Shown here one piece after another: positions 35,810 through 44,307 of a stretch of DNA of 64,000 bases. The notes beneath the pieces were generated by a model. The model saw nothing but the letters and a program-made list of their open reading frames with translations, made no database searches and was not told the origin of the DNA. Positions within the stretch are counted from its first letter, which is position 1, and each line of letters begins with the position of its first letter. The DNA comes from Gemmataceae bacterium (lineage in GTDB: Bacteria; Planctomycetota; Planctomycetia; Gemmatales; Gemmataceae): positions 3,693,527 through 3,757,526 of the forward strand of contig LR594584.1 in NCBI GenBank assembly GCA_901538445.1. Direction: 5' to 3'. The translations under genes and the position numbers were made by a program.

Positions 35810-36763
35810 ATGCGTTCTCAGTGGTTCGCCGGGGTCGCGGTGCTGGGTCTGGCGGCAGTCGGGACGCACGGCGAGTCGCCCGCGGAGAAACCGAAACCGC
35901 CCGCGGCGGAGCAACCGGCCGCGGAGAAGAAAGTGCCCGAGGAGTTGCTCGCGCTGAACGCGGCCGGGCGGGCGATGTACGCGGGCGGGCGGACCCGCGA
36001 GCTCTCGACCATCCCCGCGGTCATCGTCGTCTCGGGCGACGACCTCGTCCTTCGCAGGAACGGCAAGCGGACCGTCGCGAAGGTGATCCCGGCCGAGTAC
36101 CACGCGCAGAAGGCGGTGGCGCACACGGCGCTCGCGCTGTTCACGCACCTCGCGTTCGAGCCCGGCCGGCCGCTCGGCGAGGAGCGCGTGAAGGAACTCA
36201 AGGAGTACCACGCGCTCATGACCGCGGCCGCTGCCGGCGTCGAGAAGTTCGGGTACGACCCCGACACCCTCGCGCGCCAGAAGCGGATCCTCGCACGGTC
36301 GCTGGAGTTCGCCGCGAAGGTGCTTCAGGCCGGGAAGGTGTCGAGCGACGACCTGAACGGGTTCTGCCGGGCCTCGCGGGCCGACGTGCTGGCGAACGCC
36401 GCCGCGGCCGCCAAGGCGCAGTTGGTCGCCACGCACAAGCAGGTTACCGAGTGGCGGAAGGACATGACCGCCGAGGAGTGGGCGGCGCTCACGGTCGTCG
36501 TCACCGGCCCGCAGACGCCCCGGGCCGAGAACGCCGCCGTACAATACTTCGCCAGGCTCTTCGGCGAGTCCACCGGCGAGGGCCGGCGGGTCGTGTACGC
36601 CGAGTCGCTGTACGACGAGGACAAGGCGGTGAGCCTCCTCGGCACCCTGCGGCTCGACGGGAAGCTCTCGGTCGCCGTGTTCGGCGACCCGTTCCGCATG
36701 TACCGCGACCTGCTCGCCGACCTCGCACGAGCCGCCCTCGACGACATCTTCGCCGCCCCTTAA
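35810..36763 (+). CDS. Secreted protein of unknown function
   Basis: A 317-residue protein with a signal peptide (FAGVAVLGLAAVGTHGES) and a short linker rich in K, P, A and E. The rest is mostly helical (HTALALFTHLAFEPGRPLGEERVKELKEYHALM) with a late strand-like part. There are two cysteine-free halves and no catalytic motif I recognise. The thiolase gene starts 17 bases after its stop, so the two may be cotranscribed, but the pairing makes no obvious metabolic sense. Confidence 0.75.
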   Translation: MRSQWFAGVAVLGLAAVGTHGESPAEKPKPPAAEQPAAEKKVPEELLALNAAGRAMYAGGRTRELSTIPAVIVVSGDDLVLRRNGKRTVAKVIPAEYHAQKAVAHTALALFTHLAFEPGRPLGEERVKELKEYHALMTAAAAGVEKFGYDPDTLARQKRILARSLEFAAKVLQAGKVSSDDLNGFCRASRADVLANAAAAAKAQLVATHKQVTEWRKDMTAEEWAALTVVVTGPQTPRAENAAVQYFARLFGESTGEGRRVVYAESLYDEDKAVSLLGTLRLDGKLSVAVFGDPFRMYRDLLADLARAALDDIFAAP

Positions 36764-36779
36764 CGCTCGGGAACCACGT

Positions 36780-37964
36780 ATGGACGCATTCATTCTCTCC
36801 GCGGTCCGCACCCCGATCGGCAAGTTCCTCGGCGGGCTGTCGGAACTGACGGCCCCCAAGCTCGGGGCCGTCGCGATCGCCGAGGCGCTGAAACGCGCCC
36901 GCGTCGAACCGGCGCAGGTGCAAGACGTCATCATGGGCAACGTCGTGCAGGCCGGCGTCGGGCAGGCCCCGGCCCGGCAGGCGGCGCTCCTCGCGGGCAT
37001 CTCGGACACGGTCCCGGCGCACACGACCAACATGGTGTGCGGGTCGGGGCTGAAGGCGGTCATGCTCGCGGCGCAGAGCATCCGGACCGGCGACGCCTCG
37101 CTCGTCGTCGCCGGCGGCATGGAGAGCATGAGCCGCGCCCCGTTCCTGCTGCAGGGGGTGCGGCAGGGGTACAAGTACGGCGACCAGACCACGCAGGACG
37201 CACTGGTCCGCGACGGGCTGTGGTGCGCCCTCGAAAACTGGCCGATGGGCGACGCGGCCGAGCACATCGCCACCAAGTGCGACGTGAGCCGCGCCGATCA
37301 GGACCGGTTCGCCGCCCAGAGCCACCACCGGGCGACCGTGGCGTGGTCGAGCGGCGCGTTCAACGCCGAGATCGTGCCGGTCACGTTCCCGAACAGCAAG
37401 AAGCCGGTGCCGCCGGTCGAGCGCGACGAGGGCATCCGCTCCGACACCACCCCCGAAGGGCTCGCGAAGCTGAAGCCGGCGTTCAAGCCCGACGGCACGG
37501 TGACCGCGGGGAACGCCTCGCAACTCAGCGACGGCGCCGCGGCCCTGGTCGTCGCGTCCGGGCGGTTCGCGGAGTTGGCCGGGGCGACGCCGCTCGCCCG
37601 CATCGTCGCGTACGCCGCGAGCGGGGTGAACCCGAAGGACATCTTCATCGCGCCGGTGTCGGCGGTAAAGATGGTGTGCGAGAAAGCGAAGCTCTCGGTC
37701 CGCGACATCGACCTGTTCGAACTGAACGAGGCGTTCGCGTCGCAGATGCTGGCGTGCGGGAAGGGTCTGGAGCTGGACGAGTCGAAGGTGAACGTGCTGG
37801 GCGGCGCAATCGCGCTCGGGCACCCGATCGGCGCGAGCGGCGCACGGGTGCTGACCACGCTCGTCCACGCCCTGCACCACCGCAACAAGCGGTACGGCCT
37901 GGCGTCGCTGTGCCTCGGCGGCGGCAACGCCGTCGCCATGATCGTCGAGAGGGTCGAGGCATGA
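36780..37964 (+). CDS. Acetyl-CoA acetyltransferase (thiolase)
   Basis: A 394-residue biosynthetic-type thiolase, the usual length. Catalytic residues are C87 (NMVCGSGLKA), H348 (GHPIGASG) and C378 (SLCLGGGNA), matching C89, H348 and C378 of the Zoogloea enzyme. The product joins two acetyl-CoA into acetoacetyl-CoA, feeding polyhydroxybutyrate, ketone or isoprenoid routes, or runs in the degradative direction. No neighbour of those pathways is present. Confidence 0.95.
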   Translation: MDAFILSAVRTPIGKFLGGLSELTAPKLGAVAIAEALKRARVEPAQVQDVIMGNVVQAGVGQAPARQAALLAGISDTVPAHTTNMVCGSGLKAVMLAAQSIRTGDASLVVAGGMESMSRAPFLLQGVRQGYKYGDQTTQDALVRDGLWCALENWPMGDAAEHIATKCDVSRADQDRFAAQSHHRATVAWSSGAFNAEIVPVTFPNSKKPVPPVERDEGIRSDTTPEGLAKLKPAFKPDGTVTAGNASQLSDGAAALVVASGRFAELAGATPLARIVAYAASGVNPKDIFIAPVSAVKMVCEKAKLSVRDIDLFELNEAFASQMLACGKGLELDESKVNVLGGAIALGHPIGASGARVLTTLVHALHHRNKRYGLASLCLGGGNAVAMIVERVEA

Positions 37965-37977
37965 GAAGGGGTGCGTG

Positions 37978-38388
37978 ATGCCTCCGACCGTCCTGATGCT
38001 CGAAGACGACGCGGAGCGGCTCGTGCGGTTCCGGGCTGCCGCCATTCGGCTTGGCATCGAACTCGTTGTGTGGCGCGACGCCCACCGCATGATTGCCGAA
38101 CTCGCTCCGCTGCTGCCGACAGCGAAGTTGGTCTCACTCGACCACGACCTGGAACCCGAAGGCGACACCGACCCCAGCGACGGCCTCGATGTCGCGAAGT
38201 ACCTTGCGAACCTGCCGCCGGTGTGCCCGGTCATCATCCACACGAGCAACGGCGTCCGCGGCGACGCGATGGCCGGCGAGTTCGAGTTGACCGGCTGGCG
38301 ACACCACCGCGTGCCGCCCCTCGGCGACGACTGGATCGAGGTGGACTGGTTCCGGACCGTGCGGCGAGCGTTCAGGATGAAGAGGTAA
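37978..38388 (+). CDS. Cyclic-phosphate-processing-type receiver domain protein
   Basis: A 136-residue stand-alone receiver-like domain: MLEDDAERLVRF with an acidic pair, then LVSLDHDLEPEGDTDPSDGLDVAKYLANL and VIIHTSNGVRGDAM. The DHDL and HTSN words match the cpREC group that is found near cyclic-phosphate and RNA-repair genes and not the usual two-component output regulators. It starts 14 bases after the thiolase stop; AAGGGG precedes the ATG. Together with the next two genes it makes a compact set of small coding regions. Confidence 0.65.
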   Translation: MPPTVLMLEDDAERLVRFRAAAIRLGIELVVWRDAHRMIAELAPLLPTAKLVSLDHDLEPEGDTDPSDGLDVAKYLANLPPVCPVIIHTSNGVRGDAMAGEFELTGWRHHRVPPLGDDWIEVDWFRTVRRAFRMKR

Positions 38389-38391
38389 TCC

Positions 38392-38736
38392 GTGGCGATC
38401 AACCGCACAGGATCGAGGCGTATCGTGATCGACGGAATCGCCTACCGGTGGCGAATCCCGCGTCGGCCGACTTACGATCAGGGTGTCTTCGCCGACGCGC
38501 TGATCTGCTACGTTTGGCTTGAGGAGGACGGGCAGCGCGAGCTTCTTCTTCACGGTGGTCCGCGGCCCGACAACTGGCTCCGCGAGGCCGGTGACGTGGT
38601 CACTCCGGTACGAATCGCAGAAGCAATCCGCCGTGCCCTCGTCGCTGGATGGCGACCCACAGTACGGGGACCAGCGTTTGTGTGCCCCCTGTCACCGATG
38701 ACGGTCACGGTCCGCGAAGACGGAAGCCATGCCTGA
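38392..38736 (+). CDS. Small conserved protein of unknown function
   Basis: A 114-residue protein starting with GTG three bases after the previous stop. The N-terminus GSRRIVIDGIAYRWRIPRRPTY and the end RIAEAIRRALVAGWRP are the kind of conserved words seen in short uncharacterised proteins of planctomycetes and actinobacteria. It overlaps the next gene by eight bases, so the three genes from 37978 are very likely cotranscribed and perhaps translationally coupled. Function unknown. Confidence 0.65.
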   Translation: MAINRTGSRRIVIDGIAYRWRIPRRPTYDQGVFADALICYVWLEEDGQRELLLHGGPRPDNWLREAGDVVTPVRIAEAIRRALVAGWRPTVRGPAFVCPLSPMTVTVREDGSHA

Positions 38737-39202
38737 CGCCCCCCAGCACGATCCGGTCACGGCGTACCACGAGGCGGGGCATGCGGTCGTTGCGCTGTGC
38801 CTTGGGCGGCCGGTGCATCGCGTCAGCGTGCTCCCGAACCGCGACCGCCTCGGGCAGTGCGAATTCGCCAAGGGGCGGTTCAAGCCGACCGAGGACGCGC
38901 TCGAACGCGAGTGCCTCATCGCACTCGCCGGGCTCGCCGCCGAGGCCCGGCACACCGGCACCTACGAGATGGACGCCGCCAACCAGGACTTGCGATACGT
39001 CCGGCGGCTCGTGCTCGAGCGCAAGTCGGAACGCGCCGCACCGCGGTACGAGGAGCGGTTGCTCAGCAAGGTCGAGGCGATGCTCGGCGACGAAGAGACG
39101 TGGCACGCGGTCGAGTTGATCGCGGCGGAGTTGCTCAAGCACGGCGTCATCAGTGGCCGCGCCGCCCGGCACCTGTTCGAGCAGGCCACCCGGCAATCGT
39201 AA
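38729..39202 (+). CDS. Stand-alone FtsH-type (M41-like) peptidase domain
   Basis: A 157-residue protein. HEAGH (residues 14-18) in TAYHEAGHAVVALCLGRPVHRVSVLP is the zinc motif of the FtsH peptidase domain, and the later segment DAANQDLRYVRRL could give the third ligand. There is no AAA+ ATPase and no membrane helix, so it is not FtsH itself but a member of the M41-like group. It overlaps the previous gene by eight bases. Its stop opens an inverted repeat shared with a convergent gene. Confidence 0.75.
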   Translation: MPDAPQHDPVTAYHEAGHAVVALCLGRPVHRVSVLPNRDRLGQCEFAKGRFKPTEDALERECLIALAGLAAEARHTGTYEMDAANQDLRYVRRLVLERKSERAAPRYEERLLSKVEAMLGDEETWHAVELIAAELLKHGVISGRAARHLFEQATRQS

Positions 39203-39295
39203 GTCACAGGTCATCAGGTCGCAGGTCGTCAAGTCAAAGACATAAGTCTCCGTGGTTTCGACTTGAGGACCTGACGACCTGCGACGTGACGACTA
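39200..39295. repeat. Imperfect inverted repeat between convergent genes
   Basis: The 90-base gap between two convergent stop codons is filled by quasi-repeats of CAGGTCGTCAAGTC on one side and GACTTGAGGACCTGACGACCTG on the other; the inner ~20 bases pair with a few mismatches. It looks like a two-way terminator of the same type as the other elements. Confidence 0.65.
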
Positions 39296-39865
39296 ACCAC
39301 CGGCGCGCTTCACCTTGTACCCGAGCTTTTCCAACTCGGCGACGAGCTTGTCGCGGTGCTCACCCTGGATCTCGATGCGGCCGTCCTTCGCGGTGCCGCC
39401 GCTGCCGCAGGCGTTCTTCAGCTTCGTCGCCAGGTCCTTCAGCGCCTCCTCGCCGAGCGGAAGCTCCGACACCACCGTGACCCCCTTCCCCTTGCGACCG
39501 GCGGTCTCGCGGCCCACCTTCACCGTGTGAATCTTCTTCGGCGGCGGCGGGGGCGGCGGGGCGGCGACGGCCTGGTCGTTTCCGCCGAGCATCCGGGCGA
39601 ACAGCTTGTTCACTTCGAGTTCCAGGTCGCCGCCCGCGACGCGCTCCAGCTTCCCCTCAAACGCCGGCGACAGGTCGGGGGCGTCTACCACGACGAGCAC
39701 CGATACCCCCGCGAGCGACTCCGGAGACAGATCATCGGCCGCGCGTGACCGGATCGACCACGACAGCCCCATGCGGCTCGCGGCGGCGGAGAATGCGACC
39801 TCTGCGGCCTTCGCGCGTGCGGCGTCGGGTGCGGTGAACAGGATGATGCGCTGCGACTTCGCCAT
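39293..39865 (-). CDS. SUI1 (eIF1/YciH)-domain protein with extra N-terminal domain
   Basis: A 190-residue protein. The C-terminal ~75 residues are a SUI1/YciH domain (GVTVVSELPLGEEALKDLATKLKNACGSGGTAKDGRIEIQGEHRDKLVAELEKLGYKVK, here summarised as its conserved span), a fold that helps choose start codons in eukaryotes and archaea. The N-terminal ~75 residues begin RIILFTAPDAARAKAAEVAF, which recalls a low-molecular-weight phosphatase or arsenate-reductase fold with its CxxxxxR loop lost. A proline run joins the two. Most bacterial YciH proteins lack this front part. Domain identity of the N-terminus is inference. Confidence 0.8.
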   Translation of the reverse strand: MAKSQRIILFTAPDAARAKAAEVAFSAAASRMGLSWSIRSRAADDLSPESLAGVSVLVVVDAPDLSPAFEGKLERVAGGDLELEVNKLFARMLGGNDQAVAAPPPPPPPKKIHTVKVGRETAGRKGKGVTVVSELPLGEEALKDLATKLKNACGSGGTAKDGRIEIQGEHRDKLVAELEKLGYKVKRAGG

Positions 39866-39923
39866 GTCAGTGTCCCTTGTCCGGTCGGGATAGAATACGG
39901 CACCCCAAACCGGAGGGATCAAC

Positions 39924-40940
39924 GTGTCCCGATTCTGGCAGCACTTCATCACCAACGGCGGCGAAGACCTCGAACCGACCCCGGCCGCACCGCAACCCGC
40001 TCACGACGAGGACGTGCTCGATGCGTTCTCGCGGGCGGTCGTCAGCGTCGCCGAGAAGCTCCGCCCGGCGGTCGTGAACCTCCGCGTCGGTAAGGGCGGT
40101 CGCGGCGGCAGCGGCTCGGGCGTCCTGTTTACGCCGGACGGCTTCCTGCTCACGAACCACCACGTCGTGCAGGGCAGCGACACCGTTCGCGTGCGGCTCA
40201 ACGACGGCTCGGAACTCACCGGCCGCGTCGTCGGCAACGACCCGTGGACCGACCTCGCCGTCGTGCAGATCGAGGGGAACTCGTTCCCGTTCGCGGCCCT
40301 CGGCGACTCGGCGAAGCTCAAGGTCGGCCAGCTCGCCGTCGCGATCGGCAGCCCGCTCGGGTTCGAGTCCACGGTCACCGCGGGCGTGATCTCGGCACTC
40401 GGCCGCACGCTGCGGAGCGTGTCCGGGCACCTCGTCGATAACGTCATCCAGACCGACGCGGCGCTGAACCCCGGCAACAGTGGCGGGCCGCTGGTCGACT
40501 CGCACGGCCGCGTCGTCGGCATCAACACGGCGATCATCCAGCCGGCTCAGGGCATTTGCTTCGCGGTGCCGGTGAACACGGCGAAGACGATCCTCCCGCA
40601 ACTGCTCCGGCACGGCCGCGTCGTCCGCGGCTACCTCGGGCTGCACGCCCGACAGGTGCCGCTCGCGCCGGACCTGCGCGCGAAGTACGGCATCGACCAG
40701 AAGACCGGCATCGAGATCCTGATGCTCGAGGAAGACGGCCCGGCGCAGAACGCGGGCCTGTGGATCGAGGACGTGATCGTCGGGTTCGCGGGCAAGCCGG
40801 TGACGAGCATCGACGACCTGCAACGAGCACTGACGCAGCACCCGGTCGGCATCCCGGCCCCGGTGGTGGTGGTCCGCGAGGGCCGGCGGCTCGAACGGAC
40901 CGCCGCGCCCGGCGAGTACCCGACGCCGGTGCGGGGGTAG
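39924..40940 (+). CDS. HtrA/DegP-like serine protease with PDZ domain
   Basis: A 338-residue protease. The triad is H80 (LLTNHHVV), D110 (PWTDLAVV) and S186 (NPGNSGGPL). One PDZ domain follows (about residues 240-330, GIEILMLEEDGPAQNAGLWIEDVIVGFAGKPV). The start lacks a clear signal peptide or anchor, so it may be cytoplasmic, or its true start may lie elsewhere. It is divergent from the SUI1 gene with 58 bases between. It is probably a quality-control protease. Confidence 0.9.
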   Translation: MSRFWQHFITNGGEDLEPTPAAPQPAHDEDVLDAFSRAVVSVAEKLRPAVVNLRVGKGGRGGSGSGVLFTPDGFLLTNHHVVQGSDTVRVRLNDGSELTGRVVGNDPWTDLAVVQIEGNSFPFAALGDSAKLKVGQLAVAIGSPLGFESTVTAGVISALGRTLRSVSGHLVDNVIQTDAALNPGNSGGPLVDSHGRVVGINTAIIQPAQGICFAVPVNTAKTILPQLLRHGRVVRGYLGLHARQVPLAPDLRAKYGIDQKTGIEILMLEEDGPAQNAGLWIEDVIVGFAGKPVTSIDDLQRALTQHPVGIPAPVVVVREGRRLERTAAPGEYPTPVRG

Positions 40941-40990
40941 CGTCACCCCCGCGCTGGCGCTCGCGTTCGCCCGGGAACGACATTTCGGCG

Positions 40991-41019
40991 AAACCCGTGC
41001 ATTTCGGGCTTTTTCTTTT
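40991..41019 (+). terminator. Probable intrinsic terminator after htrA-like gene
   Basis: A short stem (AAACCCG with CGGGcTTT) followed by TTTTTCTTTT lies about 50 bases after the stop codon. The stem is only 4-7 bp, but the U-tract is good. Confidence 0.5.
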
Positions 41020-41337
41020 CGAGAATCGCGCGTATGATCCTGGGGACGGGTGGCGAGTGCCACTCGCTCAGGAGCTACGAATCGCTTTGCCGCTATCTCG
41101 CTTCGACCCTTCTTGGTCTTCTGACTCTGAGCTACCCCTCACAGCCTCCAAGACAGTCAAGCTGGTAACGCCGCAGAGGAACCGCCCTCGTCGCCCGGTC
41201 CGCGTACACACTGCCACATGGCAGCGGTAAGTGTCCCGGTCGAGCCGGCCCGAAGTCGTCCGCCCCTGTTCTCCCGCGCGGGATTTTTCGCGCACCGTTA
41301 GTGTCGCCGGGCTTCAAGCCCGGGTGAGGAAGTTTCA
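41020..41337. other. Intergenic leader region of the RRM gene
   Basis: About 320 bases without a supported gene. The sequence around 41020-41160 is less G+C-rich than average. The RRM gene is likely transcribed from within it and would have a long 5' leader, as is common for cold-induced RNA-binding proteins. Apart from the hairpin at 41307-41323 I see no motif. Confidence 0.4.
41307..41323 (+). promoter_or_regulatory. Hairpin in the RRM gene leader
   Basis: CCGGGC-TTCAA-GCCCGG forms a 6-8 bp perfect stem that ends 14 bases before the start codon and just before the likely ribosome binding site GAGGA. It could control translation, for instance by temperature. This is inference from position and shape. 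Confidence 0.45.
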
Positions 41338-41712
41338 ATGTCGAAGAAGTTGTACGTTGGGAACATCTCGTTCCAGACCACCAGCGACGAACTGGTCCAG
41401 GCGTTCTCCCAGTACGGGACCGTCCTCGGCGCGCAGATCGTCAGCGACCGCGAGACCGGTCGCAGCCGCGGGTTCGCGTTCGTCGAAATGCACAGCGGCG
41501 GTGACGAGGCGATCGCCGCCATGAACGGCGCGCAGCTCGGCGGCCGCACCCTGACCGTCAACGAGGCCAAGCCCCGCGAAGAGCGGCCCCGGACGGGCGG
41601 CGGCGGCGGTGGTGGTTACGGCGGCGGCGGCGGCGGCAGCCGCGGCGGCTACGGTGGCGGCGGCGGTGGTGGTGGCCGCGGCGGCTACGGCGGCGGCGGC
41701 AGCCGGTACTGA
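41338..41712 (+). CDS. Glycine-rich RNA-binding protein (RRM)
   Basis: A 124-residue protein. One RRM domain fills residues 1-80 with RNP2 KLYVGNIS and RNP1 RGFAFVEM. The tail is almost pure glycine with R, Y and S (GGYGGGGGG units). Such proteins in bacteria bind RNA and are often cold-induced; the glycine tail may promote assembly. A strong terminator follows at 41870. Confidence 0.93.
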   Translation: MSKKLYVGNISFQTTSDELVQAFSQYGTVLGAQIVSDRETGRSRGFAFVEMHSGGDEAIAAMNGAQLGGRTLTVNEAKPREERPRTGGGGGGGYGGGGGGSRGGYGGGGGGGGRGGYGGGGSRY

Positions 41713-41869
41713 CCAATCGGGTTCGAACGGTGAGGCGGCCGACGAAATTCGGAATCCTTGCGACCCCGAACCCCTCAAATCTTGGCAGGCGGTGAACGCG
41801 AGCGCACAGGTGAGGGATTAGCACCACCGTGCGGGTAACGGACCCCGCCTCGCCGATGAAAGAGAAGTG

Positions 41870-41904
41870 AAAGCCCCGGGCGACGAGCCTGGGGCTTTCT
41901 TTTT
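41870..41904 (+). terminator. Intrinsic terminator
   Basis: A 12-bp stem, AAAGCCCCgGGC with GCCtGGGGCTTT, five-base loop, then CTTTTTG. It lies about 160 bases after the RRM gene stop and just before the next gene. This is a textbook rho-independent terminator. Confidence 0.85.
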
Positions 41905-41957
41905 GCGCCACCGCGGGGTACGCTCATCTGAACCGCCCACTCACCGAGCACGCCCCG

Positions 41958-43010
41958 ATGCTGAAGCGACTCGCACTCTTCCTCGCCGCCGGGGGCGCGT
42001 TCGCGCTGGCGGTCCTCGCCGCGGAGAAGCCCGCCGAAGAGGCGAAGCCGCTCCCCATCCCCGAGATGCAGTTCAACGACGTGAAGGAACTCGCCCCGGG
42101 CGTGTTCTTCCGGTACTCGTCCATCTCGGCCAGCGACCCGAAGGTGCCGTTCGGCGGCAGCAACCACGTCTGGGTGGTCTTCAAGGACTACGTGCTGGTG
42201 ATCGACGCGAACTTCCCCAAGGAAGCGGCCGACGTCGTCGCCGACATCAAGAAGACGACCAAGAAGCCGATCAAGTACGTCCTCGACACGCACCACCACG
42301 GCGACCACGCTTACGGGAACTGCGTGTGGGCGAAAGAGGGCGCGCAGGTCATCGCGAGCAAGCAGACGGCGCGGCTCCTGAAGGCGAGCGGCCCCAAGCA
42401 GTGGGAGGACGCCGCCAAGGACCGCAAGGACGTGAGGGAGAACGAACTCAAGCAGGCCGACGTCGTCTTCGACGACACCTACGAGTTGAAGGACGACACG
42501 CAGCACGTCGTCTTCCGCGCGTTCGGGCACAGCCACACGGCCGGCGACGCGGTCGCGTACCTTCCGAGGCACAAGATCCTTTGCACCGGCGACGCGTGCG
42601 TGAACGGCGCGTTCAACTACATGGGCCACTCGAACTCGGCGAGCTGGATCAAGTGCCTCGAAGCGATGGAGAAGCTCGACATCGAAGTGATCTGCCCCGG
42701 GCACGGGAAGCCGCGGCGCAAGGACCTGCTCGCCCAGGAGAAGCGGTACTTCACCGAGCTGCGGGCGGCCGTGCAGAAGGGCATCGACGACAAGAAGACG
42801 GTGGCCGAGATCACCGCCGGGCTGAACTTCCCGTGGTACAAGGAGTGGACCGGGGTGGACGTCGCCGGCCCGCAGATGAACAAGGACAACGTGAAGCACG
42901 TGTACGACGAGTTGATGGGGAAGATCGACCACGACCGGATCGGGGCGCGGCCGGCCCCCCTCGACTGGCGGGCCGACCCGACCGGCGGCACCGGAATCGC
43001 TGTCCGGTGA
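41958..43010 (+). CDS. Exported metallo-beta-lactamase-fold hydrolase
   Basis: A 350-residue protein with a signal peptide (LALFLAAGGAFALAVLAAEK). The zinc motif THHHGDH is at residues 111-117, followed by the third histidine in GHSHTAGD and an aspartate in CTGDACV, then a late histidine in CPGHGKP. The core is therefore complete. Substrates in this superfamily include beta-lactams, thioesters, lactones and phosphodiesters, so none can be named. The last ~70 residues are an extension with no catalytic residue. Confidence 0.9.
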   Translation: MLKRLALFLAAGGAFALAVLAAEKPAEEAKPLPIPEMQFNDVKELAPGVFFRYSSISASDPKVPFGGSNHVWVVFKDYVLVIDANFPKEAADVVADIKKTTKKPIKYVLDTHHHGDHAYGNCVWAKEGAQVIASKQTARLLKASGPKQWEDAAKDRKDVRENELKQADVVFDDTYELKDDTQHVVFRAFGHSHTAGDAVAYLPRHKILCTGDACVNGAFNYMGHSNSASWIKCLEAMEKLDIEVICPGHGKPRRKDLLAQEKRYFTELRAAVQKGIDDKKTVAEITAGLNFPWYKEWTGVDVAGPQMNKDNVKHVYDELMGKIDHDRIGARPAPLDWRADPTGGTGIAVR

Positions 43011-43045
43011 CCCGCCACCCCGCCCCGCGCCCCGGAGCCCCCGGA

Positions 43046-44284
43046 ATGTCGACCCGCGAGTTGAAGCCCACCCCGCCCCCGCACACGACGCGGTACGAGT
43101 TCTTCGAGCCGCTCGGCACCGGCGCGACCGGGACCGTGTACCGCGCCCGCGACCTCACGACGGACCTCCCCGTCGCGGTCAAGGTGCTCCGCTCGACCCT
43201 GTACGAGAACCCGACCCAGCACCACCGGCTGGCCCAGGAGTTCCGCGCCTCGACCCAGCTCGAGCACCCGAACATCGTCCGCGCGCTGGCGATGGAGACC
43301 GACGGCTCGACGAGCTTCCTGGTCTACGAGTTCGTGCCCGGGGTGAGCCTCGCCGAGCGGATCGAGAAGGAGGGCCCGCTCGCCGAGGACGAGGCGATCC
43401 GCATCGTCACCCAGATCGTGCAGGCGCTGCACTACGCGCACCAGCGGCAGATCGTCCACCGCGACGTGAAGCCCGACAACATCCTGCTCCTGGCCGACGG
43501 CCGGGCCAAGCTCACCGACTTCGGGCTGGCCAAGGACTACAACAACGACCAGAACCTGACCCAGCACGTCGCGGTCCTCGGCACGCCGAACTACATGGCC
43601 CCGGAGCAGTTCGGCGAGGCCAAGTCGGCGACCCCCCTGTGCGACGTGTACTCACTCGGCGCGACCCTCTACACCATGGTGACCGGCAAGGTGCCGTTCG
43701 AGGCGAACTGGCCGCTGGCGATCCTCACCAAGAAGCTCCAGGGCGAGATCCCGTCGGCCCGCGCCGTGCGGCCCGAGATCGGCGAGTGGGTGGACCGGGC
43801 CATTTTCGCCGCCCTGAACCCCAAGCCGGCCCTCCGCCCCGAGTCGTGCCTCGCGTTCTTCAAGTACCTCACCGCCCGCCCGTCGTTCGACGGCGAGGAC
43901 CTCGAGGTCACCCCGGCCGCGCCGCTCACCCGCGACTTCAGCCCGAACAACCGCCGCGCGTCGGTCCGCCACAAGCTCGGGGTCGGCACCAGCGCGACCG
44001 TCGATACGGGCGGGTTCGGCAACGGCAACGCCATCGAGGAGGAGTGGCCGCTCGTCGTCCGCGACGTGTCCGTGACCGGGCTCGGCGTGCTCCTGGCGCG
44101 GCGGTTCGAGGCCGGGACCGAGCTGATGATCGAGCTGGCCGACGAGCCGTCGGCGGTGCCCAGCAAGTACGCGATCCGCGTCGTCCGCGTCCGGGCGGAG
44201 ACCGCGGGGCTGTGGATCCACGGGTGCGAGTTCGTGAACCCGCTCGGCGACGGCGAGCTCTCGGCGCTGCTCGCGTTCGCGTGA
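43046..44284 (+). CDS. Ser/Thr protein kinase fused to PilZ domain
   Basis: A 412-residue protein. The kinase domain (about residues 15-275) has LGTGATGTVYRA, VAVKVLRS, the catalytic loop IVHRDVKPDN, DFG and GTPNYMAPEQ, so it should be active. The C-terminal ~115 residues begin NRRASVRHKLG and continue with WPLVVRDVSVTGLGVLLA, which is the RxxxR plus DxSxxG pattern of cyclic di-GMP-binding PilZ domains. There is no membrane helix. This would place a kinase under second-messenger control. It starts 35 bases after the previous stop. Confidence 0.88.
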   Translation: MSTRELKPTPPPHTTRYEFFEPLGTGATGTVYRARDLTTDLPVAVKVLRSTLYENPTQHHRLAQEFRASTQLEHPNIVRALAMETDGSTSFLVYEFVPGVSLAERIEKEGPLAEDEAIRIVTQIVQALHYAHQRQIVHRDVKPDNILLLADGRAKLTDFGLAKDYNNDQNLTQHVAVLGTPNYMAPEQFGEAKSATPLCDVYSLGATLYTMVTGKVPFEANWPLAILTKKLQGEIPSARAVRPEIGEWVDRAIFAALNPKPALRPESCLAFFKYLTARPSFDGEDLEVTPAAPLTRDFSPNNRRASVRHKLGVGTSATVDTGGFGNGNAIEEEWPLVVRDVSVTGLGVLLARRFEAGTELMIELADEPSAVPSKYAIRVVRVRAETAGLWIHGCEFVNPLGDGELSALLAFA

Positions 44285-44307
44285 CGCCCCCGGGGCGGCC
44301 CGCCGCC

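Noticed and set aside
41590..41710. Short GGCGGC repeats that might be a CRISPR or satellite
   Set aside because: They encode the glycine tail of the RRM protein, have no spacers and are in frame.
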